From Argopecten irradians (taxonomy: Eukaryota > Mollusca > Bivalvia > Pectinida > Pectinidae), in assembly GCF_041381155.1 (NCBI RefSeq), contig NC_091149.1:8324609-8388608 (forward strand): a DNA stretch of 64,000 nucleotides. Direction: 5' to 3'. The notes beneath the pieces are model-generated. The model searched no databases and had not been told where the DNA came from. It was given only the letters and a program-made list of their open reading frames with translations. Position numbers and translations under genes: made by a program. Below, one piece after another: positions 1 through 10,984 of the stretch; position 1 is the stretch's first letter, and every line of letters begins with the position of its first letter.

Positions 1-561
1 GTCTGCTCGCACATGTCCCGCCTGGACTCTTGAAGAGGGATGATATTACGGGTCAAATATACCCAAGGGTGTTTTTTCCCCATCTTTCACTCCGAGGCTA
101 GGTAGGATAGTTGAGCGTTCAGATCTGAATGTGGCAACCTATGCTCAGATCACCCGCGCCAAAGACAGCACTTGTTGACAGTGTCACCGTCAACTTGGCG
201 TCGGTCCAGCTTGGGTTGACAAGCCTAACTGGGACAATGATGTCCCAGATTATGGCTGATGCTAAGACCTGCAAAAATAATCATGGGGGACCCGAACAGG
301 TTCAAGTCTGGTCCATATAAGCCCCAACACAAACCACAACAAAAACCACCTGGAGCTAAAAACGCCAATCCCACCGGCGTCTCCAGAAACTTACACAACA
401 CCAAACACCGAACATTAGAAAAAAAAGTTACCCCCGCTCGTCATAGACGTGCTACATCTTCACCGTCTATTGACGTAAAAAAACTCCCTGAGAGAAAGCC
501 AAAGCGACCAGCAAATACACCAACCTCAGGAGCACACGCCAGACAAAAACCACCAAGGTAA
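1..561 (+). pseudogene. LINE ORF1 C-terminal remnant
   Basis: The C-terminal part of the gag-like ORF1 of the LINE; its start is outside the window. The piece near 130-170 reads VATYAQITRAK in a neighbouring frame, and 259-561 gives a basic, proline- and lysine-rich tail rich in KPP and RKPKRP motifs, as expected for a nucleic-acid-binding tail. The reading frame shifts at least once between the two pieces. A roughly 200-bp spacer follows before the endonuclease begins. Assignment rests mainly on position directly upstream of the endonuclease. Confidence 0.55.
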
Positions 562-769
562 AGCTGGCGAGGCTCCCTGCAATAAAACAACAAACCCAGT
601 AAGGGATCAGATATGACCCTATCCTTGGACGGAACATCTATGATGTTCTATCGGGACGACAGCGAGTTTTGGTGACAACACATTTATCGCCACCAAACAA
701 CCTACTTCAAAGTAGTCCTGTCGATCCGACAAACTATCCTCAGGGACCAACATAGAGACAAACACTATC

Positions 770-1514
770 ATTACAATGGAACATACGCGGATTTAAAGCG
801 AACATAGAAGAATTAAAAACATCTATATACAAACAAAAAAACCCATCCATATTCTGCCTTCAAGAAATAATGCTGAAAGACACCATCAAATCTCAGACAA
901 TTTACACTATACACCAAACTCCAACAACAGGTGGCCGTCCCATCAGGTGGTGTGGCGGTTGGGCGGTGCATAAAAAACGTTCCTCACAGCACATTCAGCT
1001 AAATACCACCTTACAAGCTGTTGCTAATAAGCGCAGCTGCTACGACTCGAAAACAGAAACTGGTCTGTTCTATATATTTACCTCCAAATACTCCATTAAG
1101 TTGTGATGAAATGAGTTAAACATTAGTAATCAAAACTAACAGTGCAATAATATTATCTTGGGTCATCTCTCTCACGGTTCATCTCTAATAGCCTCCTGGG
1201 GCTCCCCAGGCACGTAGAGAATAGAGTATACTAATCGGAAGTTTTTATTAATATAAAAACAGCATTTATGTCTTTATAACAACTATGCCCCTACATATTT
1301 TACACCCCTGCCACTGCCTCGCTTAACCCACATTGATTTTATCGTTGTGCCATCAATCATTCCTTCAGGATTATGAATTGAAAGGTTCAACGGTGATCTA
1401 CTGGGGAGCTCGATCCACTATTCCAATTATACTTAAAAACTTTGGGTCACCATAACTTAAGGAGCCTATTCCTCGTTGGAATCTACATAAGGCGGGACTG
1501 GGTTCAATTTTTAA
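770..1514 (+). pseudogene. LINE APE-type endonuclease remnant
   Basis: Translating from about 775 gives QWNIRGFKANIEELKTSI then FCLQE near 860. This is the usual start of an apurinic-type endonuclease: the WN-RG motif, followed by the LQE with the catalytic glutamate. Farther on, weak but ordered traces of the GDFNAHNPLWGS region (about 1155-1205), the S-IDL region (about 1320-1350) and the RWNLHKADW block (about 1478-1500) appear in changing frames. The coding trace stops at 1514, where the 3.0-kb insertion begins, and resumes at 4549. At least three frame changes make it non-functional. Confidence 0.7.
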
Positions 1515-2405
1515 AGGTGATAAAAAACAGAACGGACATGGAAAAATGAGATAATACGCTAGAAACATTTGTAATGCCTATCTAAACATATACCAGTTTG
1601 ATATTTACTTATATTTTGTCTCTAAAATAGTAAAATTAATGAAAGCAATCTTCACATCTTTTCGGACGACATATTTTTTTTCTATGACTTACCTCCCTTG
1701 AGTTCCGATGAGTTGTGACGTCATCTGAGACACTCAACTACCGGAAGCCGGTGTGGCGGCGATCGCGGAACTGTCAACATGCATGTGCATTTTAGCCACA
1801 TGTCTTAGTACTTACGGAAATACACACGGAGAAAAATATGTTATATTTCGACTTATTGGGTAGCGTGATTTATCCCCTACATAATGACACATTTTTGACG
1901 TCATAACCTATGAAATGACGTCACTACATGTAAATAATGATGTCATTAATGTCGCGGGTACATATGTCATTGTGGCTTATGGTGTGCCAGGGGTTAAACC
2001 ACGAATGAATAAGTAGTTCTTTCCTATTCAGTCCACCCTGGGAGTAATACGACTGTGCATGTATGTAATTTACTGGTAATTTTTATGAGCGAAATAAGAT
2101 CGTAGCGAAAATGGGACAATTATTGGGGCCCGCCCTCTTTAGACATACGTTTTAATAGAAAATCATCTGTTACAAACATACGGAGACATGAAAAATACAT
2201 GCAGATTAAAAGAAAAAAATCAATAATTTATAAGTTGTGTCCTTTGGACCCCCCATTTTCCTCGACTGAAAATGTTCTCAAAATGCGCATTAAAAATAAA
2301 AGAGGTCCTCTCTGCACATTTTTCATACTTCATTTTAGGGATTTTCATATTTATTTTGGGTTACACAAACAATGTGCCGGTGGTGGTGTGAAACAGGTAT
2401 GCTTT

Positions 2406-2526
2406 CAGATCTAGTCCGCTAAACCTGCTCATATCATTAGGCTTTTTTAATTATTTTTTTTTTTGCCTAATATATAGGGGGAAAAAAGCCTAATAATATA
2501 GGCAGGTTTAGCGGACTAGTTCAGAT
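2406..2526. repeat. Foldback hairpin of about 43-bp arms
   Basis: The arms at 2406-2448 and 2482-2526 are near-perfect inverted copies containing CTAGTCCGCTAAACCTGC, separated by a T-rich loop of about 33 bp. It resembles a small foldback MITE or a self-complementary stem. No clear target duplication was found. It lies inside the 3.0-kb TTAA insertion. Confidence 0.75.
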
Positions 2527-2619
2527 CGAGCAGGGTTGCATAATGATATGACGACATTCACAGTTATCATTATTTAATTGCAGGAATTTAAATTCGAAAA
2601 ATTACCATGTTAAGAACGC

Positions 2620-2870
2620 TCTCTAAAGTCATCAAAATACATCGTAAAACTCATCTCAGCAATCATAAATACATTTAGTAATATTTTTCCTTCTCGGGGG
2701 AGACCTTAGGACCCCCAAAAAACAAAATATCTCGCCTTAAGCCCTCGCAAAATCATCAAAATACATCGTGAAACTCATATCTCAGTCATTCTAAATTGTA
2801 ATATCTTTATCATGGTCTCCCCCCGAACCCCCAAAACACCACAATGCTCGCAAATTTGGCTAATTTTAGT
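2620..2870. repeat. Degenerate tandem duplication of about 125 bp
   Basis: Two successive blocks share CATCAAAATACATCGT, followed by AAACTCAT, an ATCTCAG-like stretch and a later GGTCTCCCCC-like or GGGGGAGACC-like C/G run. The second block begins near 2753. The repeats are diverged, so this is an old local duplication. Confidence 0.5.
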
Positions 2871-3682
2871 ACTCATTAATTTCCTGTTATATTTCTACAT
2901 AGTACACTTGCGTATATATATGTAGAGTGCGAATTTTACCGATTTTTTTTTATTTAGACCCCTAGATCGTCTCATAATGGTCAATAGGCTATCTAGTGTG
3001 CTGTGGTCTGTGCGTATACTTTTAAAATTTACTAAGGTCGACATGTTTCTTATTTCCAAAACTCCGCACGGTTAGAAGATTTGTGTTTTATAAGAAATAT
3101 AATGTTGTTTCATTGTCCTGTGTTAGGTTGAACTATTACATGTGCATCTTGTCCACGAGTACATGTCATCCATATTAGGTCATTGTATCTAGTTTCTGTG
3201 TTTTGTGTCCCGTCTTTTTTTATCGGTCGTGCGTGTATTGTTACTACTGTACATTGTTATTCTATTTCGTACACATCCGTAAAACTCATTATATAACTTT
3301 AAGAAAATAAATAACTCTAGCCCTTTCTGTGCGGTGTTCTGAAAGATTAAGCTTCAAATAGGAAATATAGAGGTGTGCAGTACGTACATAAGGCGGATAG
3401 CGGGCACGTTTATCGCGGTGATCCCCCCCTGATAGGGGTTTTGGATAGGGTAATATGAGGGGTGGAGCGGGTTTTTTTTTATTTAAAACATGTAGCATTG
3501 TAGTCTCATTGTAATATTGGGTCCATTTTCTTGTAAAGTTATATTTCTTCTTGTTGGTTTAACTTTAAAGTCCTATGTTTTTGAGTTTTAAGTTACAGAC
3601 AAAAGTCAAGCGCAACCCCCCTTGAATTCCTGAGTGTCAGTGGGCACCACACGCTACTACAACGGTGTCAAATGGCTTTTAA

Positions 3683-4081
3683 AGATGCTTCATCCACCGC
3701 CGACAGAGCATAACATGATATTCACCATTTGAATCAAATAATTGGTGTTTAATCGTGATATATATATGTCTAATTTAAACACAAAACAATAATATAGAAT
3801 AATTTATTTTCGCCTTTGGTGTGATGCCGCAATCAGTACTTCATTCCATATAGGATTATAGTAACACGGATTTTTTTTCGGATGCAATTTAATTTAATTT
3901 CATGTTTTTAACTTTTGAAGTAAAACTAAGAAGCTCACAAACTGTTCACATGGCAGGTAATGGTTGTAAAGTACAGTACACTTTTTTGTAATCAAATAAA
4001 CTGAAGAAAAATACTAAAATCGTCTGCTCCTGTTTTTGATAGTTAAAAAAATTTACCATTTGTCAGCGGGCGGAGCATTCT
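3683..4081 (-). mobile_element. TTAA MITE family, copy 1 (nested in the 3-kb insertion)
   Basis: It begins AGATGCTTCATCCACCGCCG and ends CGGGCGGAGCATTCT, with TTAA on both sides (3679-3682 and 4082-4085). It matches the reverse complement of the copies at 51147-51476 and 62026-62376 and the same strand as 52844-53210. The shared interior includes a block with ATTCCATATAGG and a GATGCAATTAATT-like stretch. It has no coding capacity. Confidence 0.8.
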
Positions 4082-4544
4082 TTAACATACTGAACATAAC
4101 AATTTTATAGCCCGGAATATGACGATAAGAATGAAGTAAGCTATCCGTTTTTTATTATATCATTGTATGTTATAGATTATATATTATATACGGATTCATT
4201 TCTTCCACTATTCAGGATATAGTGCAACATTACACGTAGCGCGACTGTTTTAAATATCTATAATCGCCAATACCGCAAACACTGCCCCCATTGAGTTTCC
4301 CGGCTCTTGTCACAGCTGTTGGTCTCAGATGACGTCACGAATCTACGGCACCTGGTGATATCAGGGGCGATAAGCGATGCGGCGATCGTTCTAGACAAGG
4401 GTCGTTGTGGACTTCGTTTCAAGCACATTTTATGGAAATTACGTCAAATACAACCTGTATTTTTTTGTTGGAAATCATAAAGTGCACCACAATAAACAAA
4501 TATCAACACAAAAATAGCATATTTAAAATCTGTTTTTATCACCT

Positions 4545-6200
4545 TTAAAAATTTGTGCGCAGAGGAGCTCATTGAGGATAAATTTTTAAACCTCGATGAC
4601 CCCATTAAAATTTTCACAGAAGCGCTCACTTCTATCGCTACAAAAACCATACCTCAAAAAATCCGTGCCAAAAACCTACAAGTTTCGTCTCTCAAATGAT
4701 TCATATATTCAATAGATCTGGTAGAAATTCCGCTCTGATGGCGGTACTTGGCTTCGCCCAAACCGTCTCATACTATAAAACAATTTTAAAATTTTGGAGA
4801 GCAAAAAGCTCGAAGGTCTATCAAATTCGACAAGAAAAGTACTTGGAAAGAGTACGTCTCAAAATTAATTCCAATACATCTTCGATAGAAAGTTTGGGAA
4901 ATGATTGGAAAAATTCAGTGGGAAAAGAAAAGCAAAACACCATCCTCCCACCTCATTAACAACAATAAAAATATTTTCTTCAAAAATCCGAAAATAGCTG
5001 ACGCCTTTGCCAAAATTTTTGCTAAAAATTCATCCATCAAAAATCATTCCAAAAAATTTCAAAAATTTAAAAAGGAAAAGGAAAAAGAGACGTCTTAATT
5101 TTTAAATCCTCCAATAGTGAAAGTTACAATAGGCCTTTCGAGATACCAGAATTGCTCGAGTCCCTTGAGAAATCAAAGGACTCGGCAGCTGGACCAGACG
5201 AAATTCCATATATGTTTTTAAAACAATTACCAGACTCTTCACTAAAATGTCTTTTAACTATATTTAATCAAGTTTACTCTTCTGGCAAAATTCCTGAGTC
5301 TTGGAAGGAATCTACTATTATACCCCTTCCGAAGCCCGGGAAAGATGCTACTGATGCCAATAACTATCGTCCTATTTCATTGACGAGTTGTATTTGTAAA
5401 ACTCTAGAACGTATGATAAATACCAGATTTAGTTTGGTTCCTGGAATCAAACAATATTTTAAGTCCTTTGCAAAGCGGCTTTAGAAACCGCAGGGGAACG
5501 GTAGACCACTTATGTTAGACTAGAAACATTTATACGAGAAGCATTTGCCAAGAAAGAACATCTTGTGGCCGTATTCTTTGACCTTGAAAAGGCATACGAC
5601 ACAACTTGGCAATATGGAATCATGAACGATCTCCATGATATCGGTATACGTGGTAATTTGCCAAAGTTTATATCAAATTTTATATCTGACAGGCATTTCA
5701 AAGTTCGAACGGGTTCAACTTATTCAGAAACAGAAACACAGGAGATGGGCGTCCCTCAGGGTGGTATCTTGTCTGTCACACTTTTTGGACTAAAAATTAA
5801 CAGCATAACCAAATGTCTTGGCCAATCTACGGAAGGGTCTCTATTTGTGGATGATTTCTTGATCTGTTACAGATCAAGAAAACATGCACACTATAGAAAC
5901 GACAACTACAACAATGTTTAGGCAAATTACAAAATTGGGCTGACGAAAATGGCTTCAGATTTTCAAGATCAAAAACGGTCTGTATGCACTTCTGTCAAAA
6001 ACGAAAACCACACAATGATCCTGACCTCACACTCAATGGAATTAAAATTCCAGTAGTTGAACAAACTAAATTTCTTGGACTAATATTTGATTCGAAACTG
6101 TCCTTTGTTCCACATATCAAACATCTGAAGGATAAAGTGCTCGAAGGCGCTGAACATTCTACGAGTTCTTTCCCATTCTGATTGGGGTGCAGACCGTGAA
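4545..6200 (+). pseudogene. LINE linker and reverse transcriptase remnant
   Basis: The linker after the insertion reads FKNLCAEELIEDKF and IFTEALTSIATKTIP (4546-4660), a block common between endonuclease and RT in this LINE group. The RT fingers follow at 5152-5480 (AGPDEIPYMFLKQLP, then NNYRPISLTS). Palm motif A is FDLEKAYDTTW at about 5577-5610, motif B is MGVPQGGILS near 5745-5775, and the catalytic box is FVDDFLICY near 5845, which differs from the usual FADD. Frames change around 5090, 5480 and 5920, so no intact ORF remains. The LINE would have used this enzyme for target-primed reverse transcription. Confidence 0.85.
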
Positions 6201-7430
6201 ATGCTTCTACGTATCTATCGGGCACTTATTAGATCAAAACTTGACTACGGCTCTATTGTCTATGGATCGGCTCGCAGCTCCTATCTACAGATGCTTGACC
6301 CTATACAGAATCAGGGACTGCGTCTGGCACTTGGAGCTTTTCGAACAACACCTGTGAAGAGTCTCCAAGTGGAAGCTAATGAGCCATAGCTCTAGACGAT
6401 CGACGAAAGAAAATTATCCTTACAGTATGCATGCTCAACTGAAATCCAACCCCCAAAAATCCTGCATTTAACCTTATATTCAATCCACAACACCAAGGAA
6501 ATATTTTACACAAAAATCAAAAGCTCATACCAACATTTGGCATCAGAATTTCAAAATTTTTGCTGGGAACTTAATATAACTTTCGACACCATGACGAGTA
6601 CACCGTATCGGAGGTACCACCATGGCTCATTCAAACACCTGATATCAATTTTATCTCTACATGAGAGGGCAAAATCCAGTGCATTACCCGAAGAACACAA
6701 ATCCTCCTTTCGGGGAGTGCATTAGGGCTTTCCCTGACATGTTCAGATCTACACTGACGGATCAAAAGATAGTGATAAAGTTGCGGCAGCATGCTGTACA
6801 TCTAATCACTGCTCCTCTATCCGACTCCCGGATATTGCCTCCATTTTCTCTGCGGAAGCATGTGCTAACGGTCTGGCGCTTGAACCATATCGAAGAACAC
6901 CGCATTGAAAAGGCAATCATCTGTTCAGACTCTCTTTCGGTTCTTCAGGCTTTGAAATCAAGAAAGCCCTAGAAATACTCTAATCCAAAATCTTTTAATT
7001 CGAACATTTCATTTATCTTCTAAAACTCAAATTACTTATCTCTGGATTCCCAGTCATGTGGGTATAAAGGGGATCATGAACAGGCTGATAAAGCAGCTAA
7101 GACTGCTCTTCGCCTAGCACAAACAGATTTTGAAACTACCATACACCGACATCAAACCTTCAATTCAGTCAGCCATCAAACACCATTGGCAACAAAGGTG
7201 GTCTACCGAAACAAACAATAAACTGTTTAAAATTCAACCTACACTTAACCCTAAACTGTCCAGTCGGAGAGACCGCAGAGAGGAAGTTGTACTCTCTCTC
7301 GGCTCCGAAAACTGGACACACATATTTTACACATTCCTATCTATTGAGAGGGAGGATCCTCCTACATGCCATGCATGTGATTCTCCTCTCACAGTGGAGC
7401 ATATTTTTATTGCATTGTATTGATTTTAAA
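6201..7430 (+). pseudogene. LINE RT thumb, RNase H and zinc knuckle remnant
   Basis: The thumb region reads IYRALIRSKLDYGSIVYGSA (6210-6270). RNase H follows, with IYTDGSKDSD near 6746, a SAEACANGLALE block near 6850, CSDSLSVLQALKS near 6920, and WIPSHVGIKG near 7045 followed by the ADKAAK block. These carry the conserved acidic residues (TDGS, E, SDS, AD). The C-terminus has CHACDSPLTVEH, a C-x2-C-x8-H knuckle completed by a later Cys. Several frame breaks are visible. The 3' untranslated region then runs to the tail at about 7817. Confidence 0.85.
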
Positions 7431-7817
7431 CACATACGAGATAAATACTACGATGTCTCCGACATGTACACTTTGTTTCATGCCGTGAGACATAATCGTA
7501 TTTTTAATTATCTCAAAGAGATCGGTATTTTAAGCAAAATATGAACGTTTTCTCATCATACATCGTATCAACTCAACATTTCATCGTTTCATCAACATTG
7601 TGCATGAGTTTTCTCATGTGTTTTAGCCAAATTTATTTTATCCCATGCAAACCTTCTTTTTTTTATCAAATTAACGTTTACAATCTGTGTTTTAGTCCTT
7701 GCTTGCTTTTTCTTACCCTGAACTTTTATCCTGATATTAATGCATGACTTGTAGTTTGGCCCTAAATGACCTTAGTTGTCGATGGGCCGTAAAACTCAAA
7801 CAAACAAACAAACAAAC

Positions 7818-8585
7818 AAAATTCTCAGAAAGTACTAAAGGGATCTATCTCAAATGTCATATATAGGTTCCCCTAGGGCCCTAGTTGTGCATATTGCATT
7901 TTGGGACCGATCGGTGTACAAGATGGCTGCCAGGTGGCCATCTTGTATTTTGATAGTTAAAGTTTGTTACCGCAATTTCTGAGAAAGTACAAAAGTTATC
8001 TTTCTCAAATTTCATATGTAGGTTCCCCTAGGGACCTAGTTGTGCATATTGTGTTTTGATACTGATTTGTCAACAAGACAGACGGCCATCTTGGATTTTG
8101 GTAGTGGAAGTTTGTTACCACTATTTTCTCAGAAAGTATTGAAGGGATCTCAAGCAAATTCCATACATAGGTTCCCCTAGGGCCCTAGTTATGCATATTG
8201 CGTTTTGGGACCAATCAGTCAACAAGATGGCCGTCTGGCAGCCATCTTGGATTTTGATAGTTAAAGTTTGTTATTGCTATTTCTAAAAAAAAGTACTGAA
8301 AGGATGTCTCTCAAATTTTATATGTAGGTTTCCTTAGGGCCTTAGTTGTGCATATTGCATTTTGTAACTGATTGGTCAACAAGATGGCTGCACGGCCGCC
8401 ATCTTGGATTTCATTGTTGAAGTTTGTTACCACTATTTCTTAGAAAGTACTGCAGCGATCTGTCTCAAATTTTATGTGTAGTCGTGTTTGAAAAAGTTTG
8501 AAAAGCAGGGAAAAGATCCCTCTTTCCATTGTCAGACATAGATCATTCTTTGGTGGGCGCCAAAGATCCCTCTGGGATCTCTTGT
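7818..8585 (+). repeat. Helitron-like (pearl/HINE-type) tandem array, family 1, 5' truncated
   Basis: About five tandem units of roughly 150 bp, each running TTTCTCAGAAAGTACT ... GGTTCCCCTAGGGCC ... CAAGATGG ... GCCATCTTGGATTTTG. The array ends in GATCCCTCTGGGATCTCTTG, a short hairpin before CTTGT, as at 17566. The 5' end is missing where the LINE tail joins. Bivalve pearl elements and non-autonomous Helitron-like elements are known to carry minisatellite cores, so the class call is inference from architecture. Confidence 0.7.
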
Positions 8586-9147
8586 ATCAACCAGGGTCAC
8601 TTCAGGACGCTCCTCGCACATGACACCACATACACTTGAGGCCGTCCTTAGAATACCTGGCTGTTTATGGGACATAAAAAGATAATAAACAAATCAAAAC
8701 GCCATCAAGGTATACCCAATTCGTATATATTTTACGCTTAACATTCATGGCTAGGATCAACATATTTTTATAGCAAATTTTTAAAAGCATATAACATTTA
8801 ATCACTTTTAGAATTAATACAAATCGCACACATTAATATATAATTAATAGTATTAATTAATAAAATCAAATAGAAAGAAGTGATAAATATCCTCCACAAA
8901 GCTGCCACAAATACGTCAAAAACCATTAAACTCTCAATATCTTACGGTACATCATACATTGTATTGACAATGATCAAATACTTATGAACTAAACAAGTGT
9001 TCTAGTTCACTGCTGAGGTGAAAAAGCAGGATATGTAAAAAAAAATTGTATTAAGGTCAGGATATTAAGCCGAGATAAAAGTAGATAAAACCTGTTACGT
9101 GACGATCAGGTTCAGGTAGGTGTTTTAAACAGTCTGTTTTTATGTTT
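8586..9147. other. Non-coding spacer with a SINE tail relic
   Basis: AT-rich spacer without a supported gene. Positions 8608-8697 are a diverged 3' end of the 520-bp SINE-like family (GAGGCCGTCCTTAGAATACC, then a degraded AAACAAATCAAA tail). I see nothing recognisable in 8700-9147. Confidence 0.5.
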
Positions 9148-9189
9148 TATTAGGTCATCTGACCCGAAGGGAACAAATAAGCCCAGCAG

Positions 9190-10215
9190 GTGAGTGGCGT
9201 TAGAATTGTACCCGCTGCACTTATTGCATGATCGTAAAAAGCGACTAAATTTAGGTTCTTATCTTTTCTCTTCTTCCTAACTGACTTAATGTTTCATAAT
9301 GCCTCCCTCGGCACTGCCTATCTTTTGGTCTTGAATTGAGCGTTCGCCCCTGTTAGGAAGGCTCTGGGTTATGTCCCCTGGCAGAGACACACCAAAGTCT
9401 ATAATAGTGGCAGTTTCTACTCCTGCTTAGCGCGCAGCAAACAGGGAGTGGGACGACTGGTTCGCCCGTTGTCAGTATAATGTGACCGGGTGGGGTGTGT
9501 TGCTAGGGCCCTGCAGGTAGGGCGTTAGAATTGTACCTGCTGCCCCTATTGCATGATCGTAAAAGGCGACTAAATTTAGGATCTTATCTTTTCTCTTCTT
9601 CCTAACTGACTTTATCTTTCCTAATGCCTCCCTTGGCACCGCCTCACTTTTGGCCTTGAGTTGAGCGTTCGCCCTGGCCGAGACACACCAAAGTCTATAA
9701 AAGTGGTAGTTTCTGCTCCTGCTTAGCGTTCAGCATACAGGGAGTGGGACGACTGGTTCGCCCGTTGTCAGTATAATGTGACCGGGTGGGGTGTGTTGCT
9801 TGGTGTCTTCGGCGGCATGCTTCAGTGATATAGCACTATAAAAAGGGCAACAGTTCCCCTATACAAGAAGACACAACACGAACATACCGCAGTCTCCCAG
9901 TACACTCACCCCGCACAACATACACGCAACACACCGCATACATGGGAGGCCGTCCTTACATGACCTTAGCTGTTAATAGGACGTTAATAAATCAAACAAA
10001 CAAACAAAAGTGTTGCTTGGTGTCTTCAGCGGCATGCTTCAGTGATATAGCACTATAAAAAGGGCAACAGTTCCACTATACAAGACGCATCACGAATATA
10101 CCGCAGTCTCTTCAAACACGCACTTCGCACACGCTACACACTGCATACATGCATGGGAGGTCGTCCTTAAATGACCCTGGCTGTTTATAGGACGTAAAAA
10201 TAATCAAACAAGCAC
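9190..10215 (+). mobile_element. SINE-like multimer (three partial or full units)
   Basis: Three head-to-tail pieces of the 520-bp SINE-like family. Unit 1 is about 9190-9505, with no tail. Unit 2 is about 9511-10007; it begins CCTGCAGGTAGGGCG and ends in CAAACAAACAAA. Unit 3 is about 10008-10215; it lacks the first 280 bp or so and ends in a degraded CAAA tail. All share GGTTCGCCCGTTGTCAGTAT or GATATAGCACTATAAAAAGG. The multimer may reflect repeated insertion or recombination between copies. Confidence 0.75.
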
Positions 10216-10945
10216 ACAGTGGAACATATTTCAGTGCACTGTATTGATTTTTAAACACATTCGAGATAAGTTTTACGATGTCTCCGACATGTACACATTG
10301 TTCCATGTCATGCGACATAATCGTATTTTCAACTATCTCAAAGAGATCAACATTTTTAACAAAATTGAACGTTTTCTCATCTAATCATATCAACGCAAGA
10401 CTCATCGTTTCATCAAAATTGTGCATGAGTTTTCTCATGTATTTTAGCCTAAACTGTTTTATCCTATGCAACTCTTTTTATCAAATCAACCCAATACACT
10501 CACCTCGCACAACATACACGCAACACACCGCATACATGGGAGGCCGTCCTTACATGACCATAGCTGTTAATAGGACGTTTATAAATCAAACAAACAAACA
10601 AATTATCAAATCAACATTTACAATTTGTGTTTAAGTTTTTACTTGCCTTTTTTCTTATCCTAATCCTTTAAGATACAGTTTTGTTTATATCCTGATATTA
10701 CTGCCTCCCTTGTAGTTTGGCCCTAAATGACCTTAGTTGTCGATGGGCCATCAAATTTTAACTTGTGCAACTCTGTTTATTAAATCAACATTTACAATTT
10801 GTGTTTTAGATTTTAGTTGCCTTTTCTTCTTATCCTGATCTTTTAGATACAGTCCTTGTTTATATCCTGGTACTAATGCCTGCCCTGTAGTTTGGCCCTA
10901 AATGACCTTAGTTGTCGATAGACCGTAAAACTCAAACAAACAAAA
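10216..10945 (+). mobile_element. LINE 3' end fragment with duplicated tail
   Basis: Matches the end of the first LINE (about 7400-7817), including CGATGTCTCCGACATGTACA and the conserved end ATGACCTTAGTTGTCGATGG. That end occurs twice, near 10728 and near 10907, so the 3' untranslated region is present as a tandem dimer. The second copy ends in CAAACAAACAAAA. A 5'-truncated SINE is inserted at 10491-10602. No intact coding region remains. Confidence 0.8.
10491..10602 (+). mobile_element. 5'-truncated SINE insertion with 13-bp target duplication
   Basis: A 112-bp 3' piece of the SINE-like family ending in CAAACAAACAAA. It is flanked by perfect direct repeats TTATCAAATCAAC at 10478-10490 and 10603-10615. 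5' truncation plus a 13-bp duplication is the signature of LINE-driven target-primed insertion. Confidence 0.85.
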
Positions 10946-10984
10946 AATGTCAGGTGACCGTTAAGGCCCATTGGGTCTTTTGTT

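Larger units (their letters stand above)
1515..4544. mobile_element. 3.0-kb TTAA-type DNA transposon insertion, no transposase seen
   Basis: The element is bounded by inverted repeats: AGGTGATAAAAAACAGA at 1515-1531 and its complement, shorter by one T, at 4529-4544. Direct TTAA copies flank it at 1511-1514 and 4545-4548. LINE coding sequence stops at one side and resumes at the other, so the insertion is directly visible. TTAA duplication is typical of piggyBac-type transposition. I see no transposase ORF: the longest frames inside (for example 2199-2414 and 3289-3498) look random. It carries a nested TTAA MITE (3683-4081), a foldback (2406-2526) and a weak tandem duplication (about 2620-2870). 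Otherwise it holds nothing recognisable. Confidence 0.75.
1..7817 (+). mobile_element. I/Nimb-like LINE, degraded, interrupted by a 3.0-kb insertion
   Basis: This non-LTR retrotransposon runs from before the window to a (CAAA)n tail ending near 7817. Its parts, in order, are the end of ORF1 (1-561), an APE-type endonuclease (about 770-1514), a linker and reverse transcriptase (4545-6200), RNase H (about 6746-7110) and a C-terminal CCHC zinc knuckle (about 7365-7430). An endonuclease plus RNase H plus a C-terminal knuckle is known from the I/Nimb group of LINEs; the clade name is from memory. The frame changes many times, so this copy is dead. It is interrupted at 1515-4544 by a TTAA-type insertion. 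Its 3' end abuts a helitron-like repeat array at 7818, suggesting that it inserted there. Confidence 0.85.
9148..10984 (+). mobile_element. Helitron-like family 2 element filled with nested retroposons
   Basis: The left end AGGTCATCTGACCCGAAGGG near 9150 matches the start of the element at 12953. The right end, GTGACCGTTAAGGCCCATTG followed by GGTCTTTTGTT, near 10956-10984, matches the family-2 terminus at 41484-41516. The space between is occupied by a SINE multimer (9190-10215) and LINE 3' tails (10216-10945). It is a plausible single host element split by insertions, inferred from the two termini only. Confidence 0.5.

Noticed and set aside
7818-8585. Tandem array as the promoter or 5' region of an LTR element
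   Set aside because: It has the same ends as the helitron-like family at 15765-17566 and no retroviral-type features.
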